Part shown: positions 55,632 through 64,000 of the stretch, one piece after another | How the letters are laid out: the number at the start of each line of letters is the position of its first letter | How positions within the stretch are numbered: the stretch's first letter is position 1 | Assembly (NCBI GenBank): GCA_021292105.1 | Contig: CM037874.1 | Location: 35,886,185 to 35,950,184, forward strand | Source: Anadara kagoshimensis | Lineage: Eukaryota > Mollusca > Bivalvia > Arcoida > Arcidae | Direction of reading: 5' to 3' | Length of the DNA: 64,000 nucleotides | Notes under the pieces: model-generated | Told to the model about the DNA's origin: nothing | Seen by the model: the letters and a program-made list of their open reading frames with translations, nothing else | Databases searched by the model: none | Position numbers and translations under genes: made by a program

Positions 55632-55984
55632 TATACAGGTCATGGAAATATATATATGTATGTAACTATGTAGACAATAAATGTGGAAATGGGAAACTTC
55701 TCTTACAAATTATTATACCCCCACAAATGAAGTTAGAGGGGTATATATGAATCAGCCTGTCCTTTTGGCTCTGTCTGTCCGTCTGCCTGGTTGTCCGTCC
55801 CAATATCGTGTCCACTCAGGAGGTCAAAATAGGGGTGGGGGAGGAGGGGGGGGGGTATTTGGCTCTCAAGAGAGAGTTCTAGTTGATGTTTCAGAAGAGG
55901 AGTGGATTCGAGTGATGTTGTAGGCCCCAGTCAAGATTCTATCACTTATATTGAGACGGTAAATTGGTATACAGCTGAATTTGT

Positions 55985-56302
55985 CCCAGTCAAGAATATT
56001 TCACTTATATCGAGTCATCGCCAGCTTAAAGCGAATGTACAGAAATTTTGCCTTTGTGTTGCACTGATGCCATTAAACAGCAGAGTTCTTTATCATGCCA
56101 CACCTGCCATGACACGGGACCTCGTTCATTTTAAGTTCCCATCCAAAAGAATTGTGACTTTCATTTCATAATGCTGAGTGCTTGGCGAAAGAACAGTCAC
56201 TATCCACTTTCAAGTCTTGGGTCAGACCCGGTTGGGGTTCGAACCAACGACCTTCCACTCAAGGAGAGAGCACTCTACCAACTGAGCTACCGCAGTGGTT
56301 GA
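55985..56302 (-). mobile_element. SINE family A at the right edge of the array
   Basis: CCCAGTCAAGAATATTTCAC and GTCATCGCCAGCTTAAAGCG at the left, GGTTGGGGTTCGAACCAACG (B box) and CAACTGAGCTACCGCAGTGG (A box) at the right. Its left end carries the array breakpoint (55990). Confidence 0.9.
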
Positions 56303-56577
56303 TATGTTTACAGGAAATAAATAAATAAATATATAAATTTTAGTTTGTATAAATTTTAGAGCAAATTTAATTTTGGGTAAGTTCACACAGAATTCACTTA
56401 GCATAATTTTCATGGGTCACCTTGTGCATATTATGGACTATGATCATATTTAATTTGGCAGTGGATTTAAATTAACACTTCTGTATCATTGTGAAAATCA
56501 CTAAAATAAGTACACAACCAAAATTAATATGTTTACAATAAATAAATGAATGAATAAATCAATCAATCAATCAATCA

Positions 56578-56700
56578 AAAACAAACATACCAATCAATGT
56601 CTTAAATCACAATTTCGAAGCAAAGTAAAAACTTTAAAATTGGCAACAAGGGAAATGAGGCCAGGTGCTTCCAAAGGGGTAAGTGCTTCCTGTTTTAGTT
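56578..56700 (+). repeat. AACAAACATACCAATC dispersed repeat
   Basis: AACAAACATACCAATCAATG, TCACAATTTCGAAGCAAAGT, GGAAATGAGGCCAGGTGCTT. Same short repeat at 8595-8770 and 13307-13440, next to family-B SINE sequence in both of those cases. Confidence 0.6.
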
Positions 56701-56865
56701 TAACTGATTGGCGTAGCTTGTTTGGGAAAAAATTAAAGGGAGGAATAGCAATTTCCCGTGAGAAATCGATCTAACACCGGGAGTTTCAAAAAAAAACAAA
56801 AATCCATGAGATTTGGCATGAATGTGTTTAGCTGGCTACACCCACCACATGTTTCATTAACTAAA

Positions 56866-57028
56866 TACAGCCAAATCTTTAAAGGCCACCTCTATATAAG
56901 AACCACCTGCTTATAAAGGTCAGTAGAATTGTATCCCAATTGTATTTTATTCATATTATTTGAACCTGTATATAAAGGCCACTTTTACTGGTGCCCTTGG
57001 GTGGCCTTTATATACAGGTTTGACTGTA
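56866..57028. mobile_element. MITE, TACAGTCAAACCTG family
   Basis: TACAGCCAAATCTTTAAAGG at the left, ACAGGTTTGACTGTA at the right, ACCACCTGCTTATAAAGG inside. Confidence 0.8.
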
Positions 57029-57239
57029 AGTAAAACTAGTATACACTGTATTTTCTATTTTATTGAGGATATTTTATGAATCACTAACAAGTTACAGTCT
57101 ACCAACAGTAACAATATATACAAAAGATAAGTAGATGTTTATAAAAATATCAACAGCAATAAAACCCACCTCATGACCAGCATGGTGTGGGGATATACAA
57201 CATCAAAACATAAACAGCTAAGTATAAGCACATAAGAAA

Positions 57240-57751
57240 CTGTAAACCAACTTTTATCTGTGTGTGGTTACCTTTCACATATTTCCCGAGGACAAAATAA
57301 TTGCAATATCAATAATTATTGCTAATTTGCCAACAAAATGATAATATTTACCAAGATGAAAGTTTTGGCGATAAAGCATTTAAATTTTACTACGTGATAC
57401 ACATCATCTTAATTCAGACGCGCGTCTGATTAAAACTGGTTTTACCGGTATTTGATTTTTAGACTTATGATAAGAAATTGGTATATTAAATTTTCAGCTA
57501 TATTCCATATCGCCAATTTTTATTGCAGCAAAACCATGGAAAAAATATTCACAATTTCACGACAACACTTGTACCACGAATATATTTTCTCGGTTTAAAT
57601 TTCTGATTTCACTTGGTACACTTTCAGTACAGTCAGAACTGTGAACCTTTCTCACCCTGAAACATTTTAGAAGATCAAAACCGTGAAAGTTTCCTAGCGT
57701 TAATGTTTCTTTTTATACAGTAGCTGCAAATAAAAAATGGTTTACATACAG
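57240..57751. mobile_element. Possible CTGTAAACC-type MITE, eroded
   Basis: CTGTAAACCAACTTTTATCT at the left and AAAAATGGTTTACATACAG, then TA, at the right. The interior has further GTGAACCTTTCTC / AAAACCGTGAAAG half-palindromes. The ends match the family at 59406-59717 but imperfectly. Confidence 0.45.
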
Positions 57752-58417
57752 TAGGGGACTGACAAAGATGACATCAACATATAAACAGAAGCAACAAGCC
57801 AATAAAATTGGGGACTTACAAAGATAATTACAATGAGACAAGTATTTTCTTTTTTTAAAAATCCAGACAAAATTCTGTGAACTCATAACTGCAGTGCCCC
57901 AACTAACTGGAGGAAGTTTCAAACAAAGATAAGTACAAAATACATCAAACTTTGTTTGAATTTTATCACTGAATCCGTAATATCTACAAATACAGTCAAC
58001 ATAATTAAAATTTCTGTCCAAACTAAGGACTTTAAAACATCATACAATGTCATGTATATACATTTGAATTAGAATTTATTTGAATTGTAAGCTGTTTTTG
58101 ACATCTCCAAATGTTATGGCAGATGTACTCTTTGGAAATAGGTCAATGTCAAGGTCACTTTCAATCTATCATGAGAATCTAGGTCAATCTTATTTCAAAT
58201 CAAGTTTATTGCTTGTGTGTAGTTTATAAATGTATCAAGTAAAACACTATGAGAACTATGATTAAAGCTACATAATTATGATGTTGTAATAACAAATGGT
58301 CTGATAAAGCCTTTGCTCAGATGAGCTAAATAAAAAGTTGAAGAGCACCATAAACCAAAAAGGAAAATCCCTTAAAACTGAAAATAGGATGACTTATATA
58401 TATGTTAGCAATTAGAG

Positions 58418-58579
58418 TACAGTAAAACCTTGTTTTAATGTTTTTCAAAACCTTTGCCACCTTGCTTATCGCACACTATTTTCAAATTCATTTCCTCTAT
58501 ATCTCCCTGAATTTATTACCAAAACAACAAAATAAGACTACCGTAAATAAATGGTGGCAAAAATCAAGGTTTTACTATA
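58418..58579. mobile_element. MITE, TACAGTAAAACCT termini
   Basis: TACAGTAAAACCTTGTTTTA at the left and TCAAGGTTTTACTATA at the right, TTGCCACCTTGCTTATCGCA inside. Same family as 11227-11419. Confidence 0.75.
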
Positions 58580-58916
58580 GCTGAATAATGTATGTATTAC
58601 TGGGGTAATTTGTTAATTGAATGGAAGTAAGGGTGATACTTCTGATATCTAAAACAAAATGGCAGAATAAAATAACAAAGTGAACTCCTGTGTATGGAAA
58701 TAAGCAAACATGAAGACAGTTTATGTACAAATAAAAAGAAGAAAATAAAGATGGCACACTAAAGGAGTAGTGAAAATAGTAACAGTTTGGCAGGCAGAAG
58801 AAAGAATTAGCAGGGGCAGGTGAAAAGGGGAAGGACACAGCACACATTAAGATGATCACCAGAAGATAGAAAGACATTGAAACCACTGGAATTCCAAGTC
58901 CAGGACTGGAGAACCC

Positions 58917-59150
58917 TTGTTGCTGACCTATGCCATATCCAGAAGGTAACAGAGTTTGAAACAGTTTTGAAAATTACCGTAAATCCCTGACTATAAGGTT
59001 ACTCTGCCTATAAGACGAGGGTGGGATTTTCCTACCATTTATGACGATTTCAGGCTATCCCACACCTATAAGACAACCATAATTGTTGCTGACCTATGCC
59101 ATATCTAGAAGGTAACAGTTTGAAAAAGTTTTGAAAATTAATTAAAATTC
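58917..59150. repeat. 60-bp direct repeat flanking a short insertion
   Basis: TTGTTGCTGACCTATGCCAT, ATCCAGAAGGTAACAG and TTTTGAAAATTA occur at 58917 and again at 59090. The ~110 bp between contain CTGACTATAAGGTTACTCTG and CACACCTATAAGACAACCAT, itself an inverted pair. Confidence 0.7.
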
Positions 59151-59403
59151 TCTGAATATACTAAGTAATTTTGAGACTGATGGTCCATGAGACCATGAGA
59201 CTGGCGATCAACACAATATGATCATTTAAATACATAATTGTAGATCTTTGATTATTAACAATGCATAATTTGTTTAAATTATGGCAACCCTTTGAATTTT
59301 ACAAGCACATCTATATATGAAAGCAAATACACAGAGACTAGCTTATTTAAAAAATCTAATTAAAGTACATGTACTATAAAAATTGAATACATGTATATAA
59401 AAG

Positions 59404-59719
59404 TACTGTGAACCAACTTTTATTCGCAGATATTAACTTTGGTGATTCTCTTACCAAAACCATTTCGTGACTACTAACTTTCGTGATATTGGGCTTTAGC
59501 TGAATATTTGGTACAAATAAAACCATTTTTGGAAGCAAATTTATGGCGATTGACTTTTGCATGTTTGGCAAAATAATCGGAAAGGTTAATCTTCGCAAAT
59601 TTGCTTCCGAAAATGTTTTCATTTATACCAAATATTCAATTTATTAACATTCGCGATTATTTTGTCCTAGCGAAACATGTGAAAATTAAATGTATGCAAA
59701 TAAAATTTGGTTTACAGTA
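59404..59719. mobile_element. MITE, CTGTGAACCAA / TTGGTTTACAG with TA duplication
   Basis: TA then CTGTGAACCAACTTTTATTC at 59406 and AATAAAATTTGGTTTACAG ending at 59717, then TA. Internal direct and inverted copies of TTTCGTGA and GCAAATTTGCTTCC. About 312 bp, non-coding. Confidence 0.85.
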
Positions 59720-59830
59720 TAAATCAACAAAGATATAATATATATAAAGTATAATAATTAAGTACCCTGTATATTGTGAATCCTTGTAAAACAAAGTGTA
59801 CAGCAAAACCTGTATATAAAGAGCACATGA

Positions 59831-60076
59831 TTACCAGATTATTTAACAAAACCTTCAAAGAACACTAGGCAGTACCATCAGCAGCATGTTACCAGATTAA
59901 GATCAACCGGCAAACAATACAAGAATAGTTTCTATGCAAGAACAATGAAGGAATGGAATGAACTACCAGCAAATCTGCTAGATATAGAGGAGTATGAGGC
60001 CTTCTTCAAAATACAAGCTAATAACAACAGTTTCAATTTTTATCCTGAACCATGTAAATATGTATTTAATGAGTAA
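59831..60076 (+). mobile_element. LINE fragment: C-terminus of a non-LTR reverse transcriptase frame
   Basis: An open frame of 81 codons with no ATG at its start, ending GAGTAA. It reads ...NTRQYHQQHVTRLRSTG, KQYKNSFYARTMKEWNELPA, NLLDIEEYEAFFKIQ. The Y-K-N-S-F-x-x-R-T-x-x-x-W-N-x-L-P pattern is the usual C-terminal signature of Jockey/CR1-like ORF2 proteins. The element is strongly 5'-truncated, and no stop interrupts this piece. Confidence 0.75.
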
Positions 60077-60255
60077 AAGCATTACTGAATGATGTCACCA
60101 CCAAGTACACTGGAGAGACGGTTCAAAAGACTTTTACCAGTTCATCGAGTAGAAGTAGATGACGGACTATAAAATGTTACTACTGTTTATTTAGCCTATT
60201 TCGGAGAAAGCAATATCGCAAAATACTCTATAAATTTCAATACGACGGGTACAAA

Positions 60256-60819
60256 TCAATGATTCTTTTACTTACATGAGCCGAGTCGTAACTGAAAATT
60301 TCTGTTTCGGTTCCATCCTTGCTTAATATATCATTTTATGCGACAAAATATAACCTGGGTGGGTGTTTACAATGGTAATCTTTTTACGAAATGGCGGGGT
60401 TCTTTATGTTACGTAGTCATGACGAAAGAGTCGACTATTTACGTAGGTTAGTGCAGCTCAAGAACGGATTCATTTTTGCGTAACCGGGATGACCAAAATC
60501 GATTTAATAAAGTAATAAAGTGAACTACCTTTCTGCATTTTCAAACTTTTGAAAAAATTGACGTAAATTCAAACTTTTAAACTCAACCCCACCTTTGAAC
60601 TACCCTTCATTGTACCCCTCGAGAACCTACGTAAATAATAAATTCTTCCGTCATCATTACGTCACACGAAAGACTCCGCCATTTTGTCAAAATTTTTACC
60701 ATTGTAAACACCCATCCAAAACACGTTTTGGTGCATTAAAGGAGTTATAATGCATGGATTAGATCGGAATAAGGATTATTAGCAACGACTTGGCTCATGT
60801 AAGTAAATGATTAATTGAT
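60256..60819. mobile_element. Foldback element, ~560 bp
   Basis: TTTACTTACATGAGCCGAGT at the left pairs with ACTTGGCTCATGTAAGTAAA at the right. Further in, GGTGTTTACAATGGTAATCT pairs with TTTTTACCATTGTAAACACC, and AAATGGCGG with CCGCCATTT. Non-coding. Confidence 0.8.
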
Positions 60820-61273
60820 TTTTAACCGTGCCATTCAAATCTTTGAGATATTAGCGTTATTCCTTTCTCTCCAGCATAGTAAATGGACAGTAAGTTGTTC
60901 AAAGCCTGATTGTTTAATAACTCAATTTATTAAAATTTATTTCCTGTTCAAATAAAAATTTTTAATGAAAAATCTTAATGTCTATGAAATTTAATCAAAT
61001 TACATATTAAACCAGTTTTAATTTTACAGCACTAGACAATTTCTCATTAGTAGTGCTTGGACCAAAATTATGAAACCAAAAATTTTTTTCGAGATGTTAA
61101 AAGGATACCCAAAGGACCAAAATATATTTTACCAAATTTAGCCAAAGAAATATTTTGTATGAGTGAGTATAATGGTACCTTAGTGTTTTTGAGACAGATT
61201 TTGTAAAATTTATTTCAAAATGAACCATTAGTTTTTATTGAAATTTTGAATCAGTGTGAAAATCACTGATTAA

Positions 61274-62520
61274 GGTAGTTCCATACTTTACAAATCGCCT
61301 GAAAACACATATTGAAATTTTGATATGTTGTACATGGGCCTAAACCATTCAACATGCCAAAATTTCAGGGCAGGTATTCGACTTGCTTAAGAAGTTCTGA
61401 AGCGCCACCTGGTGGCCATTTTCACGACATAAATGATCAAATTTTAACTACTGTTATCAACAAATAAGCTTTAATATTGTTTTGTCATGCTTAGAAACCA
61501 AAAGTGTTTTGCATTTAAATAAACCATTATGTCATGGAGATTATGTGTACCAATGGAATTTTACTTCCGGTCACGTGGTATTTTTCTACAGCGCCACCTA
61601 TCAAGAGAGAACATTAAATTTCCGGAAAACTAAAAGTAACACCCTTTCGTTAATTTGTAGATTTTTAAAAAACTAAGTCGAATACAACACCTTATTTTCA
61701 CATATATTGCACATGAATATATAAGTTTGATTTTCGAAAACAAAAAATAGGGGGTCGTCAAGCTACTTTTTTCATAAAATTGCATCAAAATCCTGAAACA
61801 GGAAAAAGCCTCATTCCTTAAGTAAGAAGCTACCAATAATGTCCTAGTATACTATTATGAACTCAATGTTTTTCGTTTGGTATTAAGAAATAAACAAAAA
61901 CACTGATTGTGAGCTATTTGGTTGTGCAAAAAAAAAAACTAACTGAATTATCATATGGTCTGTCACCCATAGCAACCGTTACCCAACACAGCTCAGTTAA
62001 AGTGGAAAGGGGATTCGTATACATTGATGATGCGTTCTTGATTCTAGGCCGCTAAATGAAACCAAAATACAAGAGTATAGTCAAACTGTTAAAATTTGAC
62101 ACCTAGAAAAATTATTATACAGTATGTTTATTGAAGAATCGTCAGTTTGTATCCTACTATTTGTATTTAAAATCCCCGAAAAAAACGCCATTTAAAATAT
62201 CGTCTTCAAAATTTAAACAATGTACTCAAATATTTCAATTATTTAGAATAGTACTCTCAAAAGTGTAGATCTACCTAATTTCCGTTATGTACAATATACA
62301 TTTTCTTCTTAAAAATAGTGCACAGAATTGATATTGTGAATTCTAATTTTTTGCGAATGCATAAAATTATTCTACTGAATAATAGCATAACAACGTTCCC
62401 GCCATAATTCTGTAGGCGCGGAAGACCACACATTCGTGATGTCATAGGTAAAAAAGACGTCAAATCAGACATTTCGACCGTACGCACAAAATGACGACGT
62501 CACTATGGTATGGAACTACC
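61274..62520. mobile_element. 1.25-kb TTAA-flanked element (piggyBac-type target duplication)
   Basis: TTAA GGTAGTTCCATAC at the left and GTATGGAACTACC TTAA at the right: a 13-bp inverted repeat bounded on both sides by TTAA. No transposase frame is seen; the longest frames are 64-70 aa. The TTAA duplication is the piggyBac signature, but the end sequence is not the classic CCCT/CCY type, so superfamily assignment is tentative. It holds a CTCF-like site at 61400. Confidence 0.82.
61400..61419 (-). promoter_or_regulatory. CTCF-like motif inside the TTAA element
   Basis: On the minus strand: TGGCCACCAGGTGGCGCT, very close to the animal CTCF core CCACNAGGTGGC followed by GCT. A second, partial site ACAGCGCCACCTATCAAG lies at 61588-61605. 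Prediction from sequence only. Confidence 0.5.
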
Positions 62521-62802
62521 TTAAACTGGTCAAGCATTGAAATAAATGAGCCCAGGTGTCCTAAATTTAAATGTAAAAAATGTTTACATTGAAATACAGT
62601 ACTGTGAGTACATTGTTCAATTCAGACAGCTATGGATATTCACAGAGACAAGAGATATAATCACGGTTATGGATTTAGACATGTTACAATCACAGACATA
62701 TAGCAGAGCAGATAACAAAAACAAGAGGCCCATGGGCCTGATACGCTCACCTGATAACTAATGGCTAGCTGATAGATTTAAAGAAAACATAAATACTAAA
62801 CC

Positions 62803-64000
62803 CCAATGACTTTTTTCTTTACATCATGATAACCGTTGTATCATTACCTACAACATTCTAGTATACATGCCTATACAAAAAGTTAATAGTTTTCAAGATA
62901 ATTAACCATTTCAGTATTGTTTCACATCCGTGACCTTGACCTTTGAACCTATGACCTTTTTCTATACATCAAAATGATCATTGTATCGATACCTACAACA
63001 TTCTAATATACTTGCCTATACAAAATGTTGATAGTTTTCGAGATAATTAACCATTTCGGTATTGTTTCGCATCTGTGACCTTGACCTTTGAACCCATGAC
63101 CTTTTTCTATACATCAAAATGACCGTTGTATCAATACCTACAACATTCTAATATACATGCCTATACTAAATGTTTCTAGTTTTCAAGATAATTAACCATT
63201 TCGGTATTGTTTCCCATCTGTGACCTTGACCTTTGAATACATGACCTTTTTCTATACATCAAAATGATCGTTGTATCAATACCTACAACATTCTAATATA
63301 CATGCCTATACAAAATGTTGATAGTTTTCGAGATAATTAACCATTTCGGTATTGTTTCGCATCTGTGACCTTGACCTTTGAACCCATGACCTTTTTCTAT
63401 ACATCAAAATGATCGTTGTATCAATACCTACAACATTCTAATATACATGCCTATACAAAATGTTTATAGTTTTCGAGATAATTAACCATTTCTGTATTGT
63501 TTTGCATCTGTGACCTTGACCTTTGAACCCATGACCTTTTTCTATACATCAAAATGATCGTTGTATCAATACCTACAACATTCTAATATACATGCCTACA
63601 CAAAATGTTTATAGTTTTCGAGATAATTAACCATTTGGGTATTGTTTCGCATCTGTGACCTTGATCTTTGAACCCATGACCTTTTTCTATACATCAAAAT
63701 GATCGTTGTATCAATACCTACAACATTCTAATATACATGCCTATACAAAAGTTTATAGTTTTCAAGATAATTAACCATTTGGGTATTGTTTCACATCTGT
63801 GACCTTGACCTTTGAACCCATGACCTTTTTCTATACATCAAAATGATCGTTGTATCAATACCTACAACATTCTAATATACATGCCTATACAAAATGTTTA
63901 TAGTTTTCGAGATAATTAACCATTTTGGTATTGTTTCGCATCTGTGACCTTGACCTTTGAACCAATGACCTTTTTCTATACAACAAAATGATCGTTGTAT
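62803..64000. repeat. 145-bp satellite, 8+ copies, runs off the right edge
   Basis: The anchor GACCTTTTTCTATACATCAA begins at 62953, 63098, 63243, 63388, 63533, 63678, 63822 and 63967, spacing 145 (once 144). A more diverged copy lies to the left from 62807. The phrase TGTGACCTTGACCTTTGAAC recurs in every full unit. A 40-bp leader AACAAGAGGCCCATGGGCCT precedes the array at 62721. Confidence 0.97.

Larger units (their letters stand above)
56303..64000. other. Right flank, repeats only, no gene recognised
   Basis: No splice-flanked frame matching a known family was seen. Besides the elements listed separately it holds simple AATAAATAAATA and AATCAATCAATC runs (56315, 56540), the AACAAACATACCAATC repeat (56578-56700) and a 60-bp direct repeat at 58917 and 59090. 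The minus frame at 58575-58886 starts with a hydrophobic stretch but has no other support. Confidence 0.55.

Noticed and set aside
58575-58886. 103-aa minus frame with a hydrophobic start
   Set aside because: Low-complexity Phe/Ser/Tyr composition, partly inside a MITE, no splice or family support.
62803-64000. CRISPR-like array
   Set aside because: Units are fully repeated 145-bp tandem copies with no unique spacers, in an animal genome.

Overview
The window is animal nuclear DNA from an AT-rich, repeat-dense genome. Its coding regions are split into short exons with GT-AG introns, and it carries many tRNA-derived SINEs, MITEs and minisatellites. The style of the repeats suggests a lophotrochozoan, most likely a mollusc such as a bivalve. 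That is inference from repeat style and gene content; no species-diagnostic sequence was recognised. Nothing bacterial, no rRNA, no CRISPR array and no convincing functional tRNA gene is seen.

Four protein-coding genes form two head-to-head pairs. Pair 1: TPCN1 (two-pore channel 1, minus strand, 21 coding exons found from 26482 down to 2152, 3' end outside the window) and DRC10/IQCD (plus strand, four coding exons, 27022-34313, 498 aa). They share a 539-bp promoter interval. Pair 2: BOLA2 (minus strand, three coding exons, 41758-38044, 87 aa) and a selenoprotein-O-type pseudokinase, SELENOO-like (plus strand, from 42057). They share a 298-bp interval. Each interval holds an ETS-type CCGGAAGT site. 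BOLA2 and most TPCN1 exons are too short to stand out as open frames. They were found by joining splice-compatible fragments that match the known families.

The most unusual structure is 42519-55990. A 2.7-kb unit holding the 3' two-thirds of the SELENOO-like gene (end of exon 1, the intron, the terminal exon and 3' flank) is repeated five times head to tail. Only copy 1 has the 5' end of exon 1. The encoded C-terminus has Cys where vertebrate SELENOO has selenocysteine, and the N-terminus looks like a signal peptide. Every copy carries its own single-base indels, yet the consensus is open. Copies 3 and 5 share two amino-acid changes that are absent from copies 1, 2 and 4.

Layout: 1-976 a MITE with TA target duplication; 2152-26482 TPCN1, its introns filled with SINEs, MITEs, a 1.1-kb 35-bp minisatellite and a nested hAT foldback; 26483-27021 divergent promoter; 27022-34313 DRC10; 34314-38043 intergenic repeats including a 23-bp minisatellite; 38044-41758 BOLA2, whose first intron holds a 27-bp minisatellite and a near-perfect 137-bp palindrome; 41759-42056 divergent promoter; 42057-55990 SELENOO-like gene and tandem array; 55991-64000 repeats only (SINE, MITEs, a LINE fragment, a foldback element, a 1.25-kb TTAA element carrying a CTCF-like site, and a 145-bp satellite running off the right edge).

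The four genes are functionally unrelated as far as known: an endolysosomal cation channel, an axonemal dynein-regulatory subunit, an iron-sulfur/glutaredoxin partner and a protein AMPylase. Their link here is shared promoters, not a common pathway.
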